Origin: Desulfobacca sp.
GTDB lineage: Bacteria > Desulfobacterota > Desulfobaccia > Desulfobaccales > Desulfobaccaceae
NCBI GenBank assembly: GCA_020725545.1
Contig: DYEV01000008.1
Location: forward strand, 1 to 64,000
Reading direction: 5' to 3'
Length of the DNA: 64,000 bases
The position numbers and the translations under genes were made by a program. Below the pieces are notes generated by a model that did no database searches, was not told the DNA's origin, and saw nothing but the letters and a program-made list of their open reading frames with translations. Positions 17,705 through 27,221 of this stretch are shown one piece after another; position 1 is the first letter of the stretch; each line of letters opens with the position of its first letter.

Positions 17705-19072
17705 ATGGACACAGTATTAGTCGTTGACGACGAAAAAAATTACCTGCTGGTCATGGAGACCCTGTTGACCGGCGCCGGCTACGAGGTCCTGACCGCGGAC
17801 AGCGGTGAAGAAGCCTTGGAGATCATCCGCCGCAACGATCTGGATTTGGTCATCACCGATATGAAGATGCCCCGACTGAGCGGCATTGAATTGATGGAGC
17901 AGATCAAACAGGTCTACCCCGATCTGCCGGTCATTATGATGACGGCCTACGGCACGGTGGAAAAGGCCGTGGAGGCCATGAAGAAAGGGGCTTTTGATTA
18001 TATCCTTAAGCCCTTTAAAAATGAGGAAATGCTCCTGACGGTGGCCAAGGCCCTGGACCTGCGCCACCTGCTCACCGAAAACCGGCGGCTCAAGCAGGAT
18101 CTGGAGCAGCGCTACCGGTTTGAGAACATTATCGGCAACAGCAAGGCCATGCAGAGCATCTTTGCCATGGTGGAAAAGGTGGCCCAGACCCGGGCCACGG
18201 TGCTGATCTCTGGGGAAAGCGGCACCGGCAAAGAGTTGATCGCCCGGGCCATTCATTACCGCAGCCCCCGGAGCCAGGGGCCGTTTATCTCGGTCAACTG
18301 CGGCGCCTTGACCGAGACGCTGCTGGAGAGCGAACTGTTCGGACATGAAAAGGGGGCCTTCACCCACGCTTTGACCCTGCGCAAAGGCCGCTTCGAGATG
18401 GCCGAGGGCGGGACCCTGTTCCTGGATGAGGTGGCGGAGATGTCCCCGGCCCTGCAGGTCAAACTCCTGCGGGTGCTCCAGGAGATGGAGTTTGAAAGGG
18501 TGGGCGGCTCCAAGACCATCCGGGTGGATGTGCGGGTCGTGGCCGCGTCCAACCGGGAGCTCAAAACCGAAGTGGAGGCCGGCAACTTTCGGGAAGATCT
18601 GTTCTATCGCCTGAACGTAGTGCACATCCAGATGCCGCCCTTGCGGCAGCGCGTCGAGGATATCCCGCTGCTGGTTATGCATTTTGTTCATAAGTATGCG
18701 GAAGCGAATCAGAAAGAAGAAGTTAAACTCGATCCCGAGGTCATGAAGATCCTGTTGAGCTACCCTTGGCCGGGCAATGTCCGGGAACTGGAAAACGTCA
18801 TAGAACGGGCGGTGATCCTGTGCAGCCAGCATACCATCACCGTAGACGACCTGCCCCCCCAGATCACGGAGGCCCCGAAAATCGAATTGGACATTGACCA
18901 GGTGGTGCCCAGCCATATGCCCCTTCCTGAGGCTCTCGAAAAGATTGAGGAATTGATGATCCGCCGGGCTTTGCACCAATCCGGCTATGTGCAGGTGCGG
19001 GCCGCCGAACTCTTGGGCATCACCAAGAGCCTGCTGCAGTATAAATTGAAGAAATACCAGATCACCAGCTAA
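17705..19072 (+). CDS. NtrC-family sigma-54 response regulator with GAFTHA variant
   Basis: 455 residues. The receiver has phospho-acceptor Asp52 (VITDMKMP). The AAA+ domain has Walker A GESGTGKE at 170-177, Walker B GGTLFLDEVAEM and R-finger region. A Fis-type HTH (QVRAAELLGITKSLLQYKLKKY) closes the protein. The sigma-54-contacting L1 motif, normally GAFTGA, reads GAFTHA at 217-222. It pairs with the preceding kinase. Sigma-54 promoter candidates in this window (7747, 29745, 30137) are possible targets, but no link is shown by sequence. Confidence 0.94.
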   Translation: MDTVLVVDDEKNYLLVMETLLTGAGYEVLTADSGEEALEIIRRNDLDLVITDMKMPRLSGIELMEQIKQVYPDLPVIMMTAYGTVEKAVEAMKKGAFDYILKPFKNEEMLLTVAKALDLRHLLTENRRLKQDLEQRYRFENIIGNSKAMQSIFAMVEKVAQTRATVLISGESGTGKELIARAIHYRSPRSQGPFISVNCGALTETLLESELFGHEKGAFTHALTLRKGRFEMAEGGTLFLDEVAEMSPALQVKLLRVLQEMEFERVGGSKTIRVDVRVVAASNRELKTEVEAGNFREDLFYRLNVVHIQMPPLRQRVEDIPLLVMHFVHKYAEANQKEEVKLDPEVMKILLSYPWPGNVRELENVIERAVILCSQHTITVDDLPPQITEAPKIELDIDQVVPSHMPLPEALEKIEELMIRRALHQSGYVQVRAAELLGITKSLLQYKLKKYQITS

Positions 19073-19143
19073 TGGCTGGGGAGAGGGATGGGGCCATTGC
19101 AAACCAACGCCCACCGACGGAACAGAATTGAGGGGAGAATGTC

Positions 19144-20637
19144 ATGAGATGGCAAGATTTTCCTGAAGACCTGCAGCCCTATCTGCTGCCGCAGCCGGCG
19201 GGGCGGATGGTGTACCGGTGTTTGGAGTGCGGTGCCGAATACGGCATTGACCGGCTGCTGTATACCTGCCCCGAGTGCCAGGGGTTGTTCCTGCTGGTGG
19301 ACCTGGAGGCGGACCGGTTGAAGGCCCGCCCCGGTTCGTTCTGGCGGCGGCTCTTTGATTATCGTCGGCTGCTCAATGATCCGGCGGTGCAGGGCGTCTT
19401 CTGCTACCATGAATTCATCGCTCCCATTATCCCCCGGGAAGACATCGTCTATCTGGGTGAGTGCCACACCCCGCAAGTTCAGGCCAATCCCCGCTTGCAG
19501 GAGGAAGTGGGCATGGCCTTTTATTACAAGAATGACGGCCAGAACCCCAGCGCCTCCTTCAAAGACCGGGGTATGGCGGCGGCCTTGAGCTACCTGAATT
19601 TTGTCATGCGGACGCAGAAGTTGGACGGGGTCTTGGCCATCTGTGCCTCCACCGGCGACACCTCGGCGGCCGCGGCCCTGTATGCTGCGTATTTGGGCGA
19701 TAAGGTAGCCTCGGCGGTGCTCCTGCCCCATGGCAAGGTCACACCCCAGCAGCTCTCCCAACCCCTGGGCGCCGGGGCCCGGGTCTTGGAAATCCCCGGC
19801 GTCTTTGATGACTGCATGCGGGTGGTGGAGGCCCTAGCCGAGCATTATCCCGTGGCTTTGCTCAACTCCAAGAACAGTTGGCGCATCCGCGGCCAGGAAT
19901 CCTATGCCTATGAAGTGGCCCAGTGGTTTGATTATGACCTAGCCGGCAAAGTGATCGTGGTGCCCATCGGCAATGCCGGCAATATTACGGCAGTATTAGA
20001 GGGTTTACTGAGATTTCATGACCTGGGCATCATCGACACCCTGCCCAAAGTCATCGGCGTGCAATCCCGGCACGCCAACCCGGTATTCCGGTATTATCAG
20101 GAGAAAAACCCGCAGCGCCGTCTTTTTGTACCGGTGACGGTGCAGCCCAGCGTGGCCCAGGCGGCCATGATCGGCCGACCGGTTTCCATGCCGCGGGTGA
20201 TCCGGTTGGTGGAGGAATATAGCCGCCGTGGCGGTGACCACAGTTTTGCCGTCGTGGAAGTGACGGAACAGGAGATTATGGATAACATGCTGTTGGCCAA
20301 CCGCAACGGCCACATTGCCTGCACCCAGGGGGGCGAGTCCCTGGCCGGTTTGCGCGCGGCCCTGCGGGCGGGGTTGGTCCAGCAGGACGAAGTGGCCGTA
20401 GTGGACGCCACCGCCCATCACCTCAAGTTTATCGGCTTCCAACAGATGTATTTTGACAACAGCTTCCCACCGGAGTTCGAGGTAACCCCCAGACCCGAGT
20501 ATCAGAACCGGCCGCGGCTCTTGACGCCGGCGGTGCGGCCCAGCCACTCTCCCTGGACGCCCGAGGAAATCCAGGCATTTACCAAAGACATGGTAGGGCA
20601 GGTGGCTGCGGCCCTGGGACTAAAGAACAGGGCATAG
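19144..20637 (+). CDS. thrC: threonine synthase with N-terminal zinc ribbon
   Basis: 497 residues, converting O-phosphohomoserine to threonine. An N-terminal zinc ribbon (Cys26, Cys29, Cys42, Cys45) precedes the PLP fold. The Schiff-base Lys is K140 in NPSASFKDRGM, and the glycine loop ASTGDTSAAAALYAAY binds the PLP phosphate. The long form with an ATG start at 19144 follows GGGGAGA. The next gene is convergent. Confident assignment, though diverged members of this PLP family can act on related substrates. Confidence 0.93.
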   Translation: MRWQDFPEDLQPYLLPQPAGRMVYRCLECGAEYGIDRLLYTCPECQGLFLLVDLEADRLKARPGSFWRRLFDYRRLLNDPAVQGVFCYHEFIAPIIPREDIVYLGECHTPQVQANPRLQEEVGMAFYYKNDGQNPSASFKDRGMAAALSYLNFVMRTQKLDGVLAICASTGDTSAAAALYAAYLGDKVASAVLLPHGKVTPQQLSQPLGAGARVLEIPGVFDDCMRVVEALAEHYPVALLNSKNSWRIRGQESYAYEVAQWFDYDLAGKVIVVPIGNAGNITAVLEGLLRFHDLGIIDTLPKVIGVQSRHANPVFRYYQEKNPQRRLFVPVTVQPSVAQAAMIGRPVSMPRVIRLVEEYSRRGGDHSFAVVEVTEQEIMDNMLLANRNGHIACTQGGESLAGLRAALRAGLVQQDEVAVVDATAHHLKFIGFQQMYFDNSFPPEFEVTPRPEYQNRPRLLTPAVRPSHSPWTPEEIQAFTKDMVGQVAAALGLKNRA

Positions 20638-20709
20638 GGATTAGGGTCCCCGGGTCCCTTCCCTGATAAGCCCTTTGTCAACAATCTCTTGGGTCATCCG
20701 CGGCACCGC

Positions 20710-21873
20710 TCACCGCTGCCGTCCTTGCAGGCCCCAAAAGGCCAGGGGCAACAGGCCCAGGCTGATGCAGCCCGAGAGGATCAGCGGCCACTGGTAGCCC
20801 CAGGCAGCGCCCAGGGGGCCGAAGAGCAGGGCGCCGGCAAAGCTGCCGCTGACACTCACTAGGCTGATGAGGCTAGAATTGCCGCCGATGCGCTCCACCT
20901 GAAAAAGGCGGGCGATGGTGGTATAGCTCTCCATGAGAATGAGGGCGTCGCCGAAGCCGTGGACCAACCGCCAGGCCAGGGAGACGGCCACCATGGGGAT
21001 GGTCATGAGGATATGGCCCAGACCTGAGGTCAGCAAGGCCAGGCTCAGGAAGGTCAGGGGCGACAGGCGGCCGTACCAGAAGTGACCGTAAAGATAGGCG
21101 GTCACGGCCAGGACCGCAAATTCGGTGGCCATGTACAGACCCATGCCCTGAGGGGTCAGGCGTAAGTTCTCCTGCAGAAAAAGGCCGTAACTGGTGGTTT
21201 CCGCGCCCCAATGGAGGCAGAAAAGAAAGAGCCAGGTGGCGAAAAAAAGCACCGGCGCTTGCAAAAAGTCCCGGCCGTATTGCCATAAGGGGCTGTGATG
21301 CAGTTGCAGGCGGGGCAGCTTGAAAGTGGGGAGGAGCAACAGGAGGGGCACGACGGCCAAAATCTGCAAGGCGACGGCGAAACCCAGACGATGGAACAAG
21401 AACCCGCCGGAGAGGGTGCCGAGCATCATGCCGGCCATGCGCCAAGAGTTGTAATGGGCCAGAGCCCGCACCGAACTGTGGCCCACGGATTTAAAAAGGA
21501 CGGTATCCAAGGCAATCCGAAAGGCATGCAGCCCCAGGCCAAAGCCCCAAAAAACCAGGAGATACGGGAAAAAGGCCTGAACCCGGCCCAGGCCCCAGAG
21601 ACAGAGGCCGCTCAGGACCAGACCGATGCGGAGCAGATAAACTAAAGGATAACGGTCGCCGGCCACCCCCAAGGGGAAGGTTACCAACAGGGCATTGAGG
21701 CTGGCCGCGGCATAGAGCACGCCGATCTGCCAACCACCGAACTGGAGCTGGTGCTTCAAATACAGGGGCAGGAAAAAATAGACGCCGGACATCAGGAGAG
21801 ACAGCACCAGGATAAAGAATGAGGGCAGCCAGGCGGCGGATGCCACGCCCTCGGCACCGTCAAGATTAGCCAT
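20710..21873 (-). CDS. major facilitator superfamily transporter
   Basis: 387 residues with about 12 hydrophobic segments. The loop GVAGDRYPLVYLLRIG after TM2-TM3 matches the MFS motif GxxxDRxGRR in relaxed form, and a weaker equivalent is seen in the second half. The substrate is unknown. I placed the start at ATG 21873 (MANLDGAEG); the frame upstream of this overlaps the next gene and is not coding. It converges with thrC and follows the NIL-ferredoxin gene by 38 bases, so the two may be cotranscribed. Confidence 0.85.
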   Translation of the reverse strand: MANLDGAEGVASAAWLPSFFILVLSLLMSGVYFFLPLYLKHQLQFGGWQIGVLYAAASLNALLVTFPLGVAGDRYPLVYLLRIGLVLSGLCLWGLGRVQAFFPYLLVFWGFGLGLHAFRIALDTVLFKSVGHSSVRALAHYNSWRMAGMMLGTLSGGFLFHRLGFAVALQILAVVPLLLLLPTFKLPRLQLHHSPLWQYGRDFLQAPVLFFATWLFLFCLHWGAETTSYGLFLQENLRLTPQGMGLYMATEFAVLAVTAYLYGHFWYGRLSPLTFLSLALLTSGLGHILMTIPMVAVSLAWRLVHGFGDALILMESYTTIARLFQVERIGGNSSLISLVSVSGSFAGALLFGPLGAAWGYQWPLILSGCISLGLLPLAFWGLQGRQR

Positions 21874-21911
21874 GTTCGGCCTCCGGCTCACAGCCGACGC
21901 ATTGCCGGCCT

Positions 21912-22337
21912 TTAGGCCACCGCATTGCGATTGATGGAGACCTCCATGGCCCGGGCCGGACAGACCGGGCAGCACAACTCGCAGGCACTGCATTTCTCGA
22001 CATCAAAGACGATTTCCATCTCCGGCCGTTTCACATGCAACGCCCCGGTGGGGCAGATGGCCGTGCAGGTCCCACACTGGTAACAACGCTCGTCATTCCG
22101 CCGCACTTCACTGGCCACCCGTTGCACCTTTACCCCGGCATTTTTGAGATACTTTACGCCGGCCTCGAAGTTCTTGGGGTGCCCCCGCAATTCCAGAACA
22201 ATGATGCCCTCCTGGCGCGGATAGATCGTGGCTTTGAGGAGGTTGAATTCCAGATCAAAATCTTTCACCAGTCGATAAATTATGGGCTGATCAACAATAT
22301 CTTTGCCAAAATGCAAGACGAGGATCTCGGCGTGCAC
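21912..22337 (-). CDS. NIL-domain 4Fe-4S ferredoxin
   Basis: 141 residues. An N-terminal NIL domain (about 3-75) is followed by a 2[4Fe-4S] ferredoxin domain. Cluster ligands are Cys85, 88, 91, 95 and Cys116, 119, 122, 126. Such NIL-ferredoxins occur next to COG1900 proteins in methanogens and Desulfobacterota, where they take part in homocysteine synthesis from sulfide and aspartate semialdehyde. No COG1900 partner is in the window. The start is GTG 22337 with AGGAGGG five to six bases upstream. Its nearness to thrC is suggestive of amino-acid sulfur metabolism but not proof. Confidence 0.9.
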   Translation of the reverse strand: MHAEILVLHFGKDIVDQPIIYRLVKDFDLEFNLLKATIYPRQEGIIVLELRGHPKNFEAGVKYLKNAGVKVQRVASEVRRNDERCYQCGTCTAICPTGALHVKRPEMEIVFDVEKCSACELCCPVCPARAMEVSINRNAVA

Positions 22338-22687
22338 AGTCCCTCCTAGAAAGTGGTCAGTGGCCAGTTATTAGAGCTGGCATTCCTGCCAGCCCAGCCC
22401 CCCAGACGCGGCAAGCGTGCAGTTTCATGGTTGGGGGGACTGATATAACAAATGGCAATTACCAAGAAAATATAGTTTCTGGTTTCCGGTTTCTTAATAA
22501 TGTCTGCTTTTAGTGGGAAGGGCCTCCGTGCCCGCCCATGCCAGCCAGATGGAGCATCTGGAGGCCGGCGGCCAATTGTTGTCATTTCCTTTGTAACCGC
22601 TCACTGCTCATGGCGCATCGCGCCGATTATCATGGTTCGCGGGCGATTTCTAAGTAATGGCAATTACTAGAGGCACAACCATGAACC
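22338..22687. other. intergenic region with short direct repeats
   Basis: 350 bases between the NIL-ferredoxin gene and the end of purL. AATGGCAATTAC occurs at 22451-22462 and again at 22656-22667, bracketing about 190 bases. The stretch GGGCCTCCGTGCCCGC at 22520-22535 reappears in inverse orientation at 31734-31749. No gene was seen. Confidence 0.4.
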
Positions 22688-25669
22688 TCAGATCAGGTTG
22701 CCGAAGCGTTCCTGCCAAACAGTCAGCAGATCGGACACCTCGGTCTGGATGAGGAGGTGCTCGCCCCAGTGCACCAGGAAGCGGCGATCGGCCCGCACCC
22801 GGCCCAGCCGCCGGAGCGGTGCCCCGGCCATGCAGGTCTCCCAGCGTTGGCAATCCTGCGGGGCTACCGTCACCAGGAAACGGCCGGCCGATTCGGAGTA
22901 GAGGGCCGTGAGGGGAGACGTCGCTACGCCAGCCAGGTCGACCTCCAGACCCAGGTCCCCGGCCATGGCCATAAGGGCCAGATGGACGGCCAGGCCGCCC
23001 CGATAGACGCCGTGGCAGGAGGCCAGCAACCCGGCGGCGATGGCCGCTTCCACCTGCTTATAATAGGCCAAAAACTCGCCAGGATTCACCTCGGGCACCT
23101 GGAGGCCGAGGTAGCCGAACAGGTCATACAATTCCGAACCGCCGAGCTCCGGCTTGGTTGTGCCAATTAGGTAAACATAATCACCGGGTTCTTTGCAATC
23201 CAGGGTCAGGCAGCGGGCCACATCGGGAATAACGCTGATGGCAGTAAACAAGAGGGTGGCCAGCCCTGAGACTTTATGGGTTTCCTGGAAATCCCCGGGC
23301 AGGTGACCGTCGATGTACATGCTGTCCTTCCCCGAGAGGAGAGGAATGCCGTAGGCCAGGCAATAGTGCTGCAGAGCCTGGTTGGCCCGGACCAATTGGG
23401 CCGCCTTGTATTTGCCGTCGGGATTTTTGACCGGATCGTACTGGATGCTGGGCCAGCAGAAATTGTCGACGCCGCCGATATGGTCCAGACTGCCACCCAC
23501 GGCCAGGAGGCGGCGCACCGCTTCGTCAATGGAGGCCGCAGTCATGTGATAGGTATCGATCTGGCCATAGGAGGGATGCAGGGCCATACTCACGGCCAGC
23601 CCCCGGTGAGACTCCTGCCGGGGCCGGAGCACCGCACCATCGGTGGGGATATTGGCCCCGCGGCCCACCAGGGGCTTAATGACGCTGCTTCCCTGCACTT
23701 CGTGGTCATACTGCCGGGCGATCCACTCCCGGGAGCAGATGTTGGGCCGGGCCAACATCCGGTACAGGAGGCTGGTATGATCCTGGGGCTCGCCCAGCAC
23801 CGGTTCGGTCAGACCTCGCAGGGCGGGCGGCAGCCACTCGGCCTCGAAGCGCCAGGGTGGAAAATCGCCCTCCAGAAAAGCCAGCTCAATATAGGCACAG
23901 GTCTGGCCCTGATAGAGGAGATGCAGGGCTCCGGAGTCGGTGTAGCGGCCGATGTTGCTGACTTCCACGCCATGTTTGGCAGCCAACGCCTGGAAAGCCG
24001 GGGCGTGTGCCGGTTTCACCGCCGTCACCATGCGCTCCTGGGATTCGGAAATCCAGATCTCCCATTGATCCAGACCCTCGTATTTCAGGGGGACTTTGTC
24101 CAACCAGACTTCGCAGCCGCCGGCGAAGCGGGCCGACTCACCGATGGCCGAGGACAGGCCGCCGCCGCCGCAGTCGGTAATGAAGGCGATATAGCCCTGA
24201 TCCCGGGCCTCGAGAAGAAAATCGTGCATTTTTTTCTGGGTATACGGATCGCCGATCTGCACGTGGCCGGCCGGGGTATGGGCGCCGAATTCTTCGGAAG
24301 AAGCGGTGACGCCGTGGATGCCGTCTTTGCCCACCCGACCGCCGCACATGAAGATGAGATCGCCGGGCGCAGTGGTCTTTTGGGAGGCATCCGTCCCCTG
24401 GAGCAACCGGGGCATTAATCCCACCGCCACGACAAAGACCAGACATTTCCCCAGGTAGCTATCATGAAAATGGACAAAGCCCAGGGGCGTGGGGATGCCG
24501 CTCTTGTTGCCGCCGTCCTTGACGCCGGCGATAACGCCGTCCAGAAGCCGGCGGGGGTGGAGGCGGGGCCGCAGGGAGCCCTGATAATCGCGGTGGCCAA
24601 CGCAGAAGCCGTAGAGCCCGGCCACCAACTTTGCCCCCCGCCCGGTCCCCAGGGGATCCCGATACACCCCGACGATGCCGGTGAGGGAGCCGCCGTAGGC
24701 CTCCATATTGGAGGGGGAATTATGGGTTTCGCCGGTGATGACGTAGTTAAAGTCGTCGTCGAAGGCGCCGACGCCGGCGTTATCCCAGAGGACCGAGACT
24801 ACCCAGGGCTTTTCCTGGGCCAGGGCCAAGGTAGGCTGCTCAATACAGGTCTTGAAGAGGCTTTTGATGGTGGCGGTCTCACCTGTGCCCAGGTCTTTAT
24901 AAGCAAAAATACCCCGGAAGGTATTATGGTTGCAATGGTCGCTGCGGGCTTGGGCAATGTACTCCAGTTCCACATCGGTGGGCAGACTCAGACCCAGCTG
25001 CCGGCGCCGGGCCTGCACCTCGGACCGCAGATAATATCGCCGGATAATGGGGATGTCCTGCTCCCGCAGGGCCAGATTGCGCTCCTGACTCAGCCTCTGC
25101 AACGTCTCATTACTGTCGATGGCCAGGGTGGTCACCGTGGGTTGATGGTCCAATCGCACCTGCGGTAGGATCAGGCCGACGCCGCTCTCCGGGTCCCATT
25201 GGTCCGGGGCGAAGAGGCGGAATTCCTGGATGATGTCATTGGCCAACAGCTCCTGGGCAATCTTGGTGATCTCTGGTCGGGAAATGCCGTCCCCCTCGAA
25301 AAGGTACAACGTCGAGGTATAAATGGCCGCCTCCGGCCCCAGGGAACGCCCCAGGAAGGCCTCCACCGCTTCCAGACCGGTGGCGCCAGGATTGTCCCGG
25401 ACGCCGGGCCTCAGGCCCACCCAGACGGCCCAATCAAAATGCCGGGCCAGTGGCCGAAAACTGGAAATCTGGGTCACCGGGTTGGTGAAGACCTCGGTGC
25501 GGACGGCCTCCAATTCCGCCGGAGTCATCCCGGTGTCAAAGGTCAGGATCTGGATAACCCGCACCCGGGTGAATTCCAGACCGAAATACTCCCGGGCCTG
25601 CCGGCGGACGCTCTCCCCGGCGGCATCAAACAACTCTGGCCGCAGCATGATCTCTAAACGGGCTGCCAT
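22688..25669 (-). CDS. purL: phosphoribosylformylglycinamidine synthase, PurS-PurL fusion
   Basis: 993 residues. The N-terminal 200 residues look like two PurS-like modules (AARLEIMLRPELFDAAGESV, then a second repeat). The rest is a PurL synthetase with two AIRS-type halves: IAQARSDHCNHNTF, GETHNSPSNMEAYGG, GGRVGKDGIHG and the second-half LSGKDSMYIDG. The glutaminase domain of large PurL is absent, so a separate PurQ must supply ammonia; none is in the window. The enzyme makes FGAM from FGAR in purine synthesis. It appears monocistronic. Confidence 0.93.
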   Translation of the reverse strand: MAARLEIMLRPELFDAAGESVRRQAREYFGLEFTRVRVIQILTFDTGMTPAELEAVRTEVFTNPVTQISSFRPLARHFDWAVWVGLRPGVRDNPGATGLEAVEAFLGRSLGPEAAIYTSTLYLFEGDGISRPEITKIAQELLANDIIQEFRLFAPDQWDPESGVGLILPQVRLDHQPTVTTLAIDSNETLQRLSQERNLALREQDIPIIRRYYLRSEVQARRRQLGLSLPTDVELEYIAQARSDHCNHNTFRGIFAYKDLGTGETATIKSLFKTCIEQPTLALAQEKPWVVSVLWDNAGVGAFDDDFNYVITGETHNSPSNMEAYGGSLTGIVGVYRDPLGTGRGAKLVAGLYGFCVGHRDYQGSLRPRLHPRRLLDGVIAGVKDGGNKSGIPTPLGFVHFHDSYLGKCLVFVVAVGLMPRLLQGTDASQKTTAPGDLIFMCGGRVGKDGIHGVTASSEEFGAHTPAGHVQIGDPYTQKKMHDFLLEARDQGYIAFITDCGGGGLSSAIGESARFAGGCEVWLDKVPLKYEGLDQWEIWISESQERMVTAVKPAHAPAFQALAAKHGVEVSNIGRYTDSGALHLLYQGQTCAYIELAFLEGDFPPWRFEAEWLPPALRGLTEPVLGEPQDHTSLLYRMLARPNICSREWIARQYDHEVQGSSVIKPLVGRGANIPTDGAVLRPRQESHRGLAVSMALHPSYGQIDTYHMTAASIDEAVRRLLAVGGSLDHIGGVDNFCWPSIQYDPVKNPDGKYKAAQLVRANQALQHYCLAYGIPLLSGKDSMYIDGHLPGDFQETHKVSGLATLLFTAISVIPDVARCLTLDCKEPGDYVYLIGTTKPELGGSELYDLFGYLGLQVPEVNPGEFLAYYKQVEAAIAAGLLASCHGVYRGGLAVHLALMAMAGDLGLEVDLAGVATSPLTALYSESAGRFLVTVAPQDCQRWETCMAGAPLRRLGRVRADRRFLVHWGEHLLIQTEVSDLLTVWQERFGNLI

Positions 25670-25988
25670 GGTAGTTTTTGGTTCCTTCAGTTCTTGATGA
25701 ATGCTTTATAATATCACGGATTGGACCGTTGGGAACCAAAAAGCCGGAGCTGGCCGGCGCGGCTGGGTGCAAGATTTTTGCAGGGGGCCGAAACGGCGGG
25801 GAGCAAGGCCCCCCACCCCCTTTAACAAACCCTGTTGGCATCAGGCTCATGATAGCAGAGAGGAACATGAGCAGATAGCTGCAATCTGAGCCCCCCCGCA
25901 GTTGACAGGGCTGGGGGCCTGATACCGACAGAGCAACTTGACCAGCTCCCTGGAACCAGACCTGATCCATTGACGGCGGCGCCGGGAG
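25670..25988. other. intergenic region upstream of purL
   Basis: About 320 bases. An AT-rich stretch at 25690-25730 probably holds the purL promoter on the minus strand. A G-run/C-run segment at 25785-25835 resembles the dispersed repeat at 31765. Nothing else is recognised. Confidence 0.4.
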
Positions 25989-26223
25989 ATGGTGCGGCGT
26001 CGGCAAGAACGATGCCTGGCCAGGGCCTGGCTTGACCTGGAAAAGATAACCGCAGTCCTGGTCCAGCAATTCGGGGCGCGGCAGGGGGGCCGGCCGGTGA
26101 CTTTTTCCAGGCTTTGGCCGCAGTGCCAAGGCTCACCGCCTTTCCCGTCGATCTCAAACCTTGGGAAAGGCTGGCACCGTATTTTCAACAGAAAATTATC
26201 AAAACGGGCGGGGTAATCTCTGC
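25989..26223 (+). pseudogene. relic of an MNT-family minimal nucleotidyltransferase
   Basis: Two pieces in different frames fit one small nucleotidyltransferase. Frame 1 from 25989 gives RAWLDLEKITAVLVQQFGAR, like the helix and first strand before the GSxARG motif. After a shift between about 26075 and 26099, another frame gives GDFFQALAAVPRL, then TAFPVDLKPWERLAP and QQKIIKTGGVI, which matches the C-terminal third (FPVDLVDLE...REGV pattern). The segment with the catalytic GS and DxD residues, roughly 25 codons, is missing. It looks like an internal deletion with frameshift in a former toxin-antitoxin-type MNT gene. Confidence 0.5.
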
Positions 26224-26357
26224 AGGAGATGATGGCGGCCCTGAGAATCTAAAGTCCCTGGCCGAGACCTTGGCCATGACCTCGATTAAGACATGGCACC
26301 TAACATGGCCAGGCGGGCCAACTCAGCCCGCCTGGTGCAGATATGGCCAGGATGTCG

Positions 26358-27134
26358 TTAGGCCGCTTCTTTGGCGGCGGTCTCTTGCCAATGGAGAGCC
26401 GCGGTGGGACAATGGTGCACACAGAGGCTGCATTTCAGGCAGTCACCCCGGTTGGTCATGCCCACGGGCGCCTTTAAGGTGACGGGGGCCAACTGCATGG
26501 GGCATTTTTGGGCGCAGAGACCACAGTCCACACACTTCTCGGCGACCAATGCCAAGGGTTGCCGGTTTTTTCCCACCCAACCGGACATGGTGCCGATGGG
26601 GCAGAGATAACACCAGACCCGCTGCTGATAAAGAATGCCCAGGACCACGGCGACGACCGTGGTGACGGTGAGCATGAGGACAAAAAAACCGCCGATGGCC
26701 ACGGGATCGGGCCAGAGCCGGATGATCATGACGGTCAGGACGGTCATCAACAGCGCCATGACACCCAACCGCAGCGGCAGACGCCGAAACACTTGGGGAA
26801 TGGGCCGATTGCGGCTGAGGCGGGCCAGCAGGCTGTCTTCAAAGGACCCCCGGGGGCAGAGCCAATTACACCAGGAACGGCCCTGGAAAGAGGCGATGCC
26901 AATCCCGAGCAGCATGCACACGGGGATGAAATACCCTAACAGGGGGAAGAGCCAGCCAGCCGCCAACACCGCGATAAAGACCAAACCCATGAGGAGCTGT
27001 TTGCGGCCCCGCGTTTTCAGGGCTTGGGCGGCTTGGGCCTTGCGGGTCAGGCGTTCTTGGGCGCTAAGCCGGGGACCAGTGGCCCTGTTGGCCGAAGCGG
27101 TGTTTTCTTGGGAAAGGGAAGTTGCTGGGTGCAT
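26358..27134 (-). CDS. membrane polyferredoxin (NapH/CcoG-like)
   Basis: 258 residues. Four to five hydrophobic segments with two cytoplasmic-side CX3CP motifs (CNWLCPRGSF and CYLCPIGTMSG), as in NapH/NosR-type proteins. These are followed by two [4Fe-4S] motifs (CVDCGLCAQKCP and CLKCSLCVHHCP). It should move electrons between the membrane quinone pool and a soluble or periplasmic partner. It lies 87 bases downstream of, and on the same strand as, an ArsR-type regulator that probably controls it. Confidence 0.9.
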   Translation of the reverse strand: MHPATSLSQENTASANRATGPRLSAQERLTRKAQAAQALKTRGRKQLLMGLVFIAVLAAGWLFPLLGYFIPVCMLLGIGIASFQGRSWCNWLCPRGSFEDSLLARLSRNRPIPQVFRRLPLRLGVMALLMTVLTVMIIRLWPDPVAIGGFFVLMLTVTTVVAVVLGILYQQRVWCYLCPIGTMSGWVGKNRQPLALVAEKCVDCGLCAQKCPMQLAPVTLKAPVGMTNRGDCLKCSLCVHHCPTAALHWQETAAKEAA

Positions 27135-27221
27135 TTCTTGTTTTCTGCCTCCATTTAATTAATATATATTTGCGCAATTTTGCAACAACGATCGAAAAAA
27201 AAGTTGCGGAAGACCCCGCCG

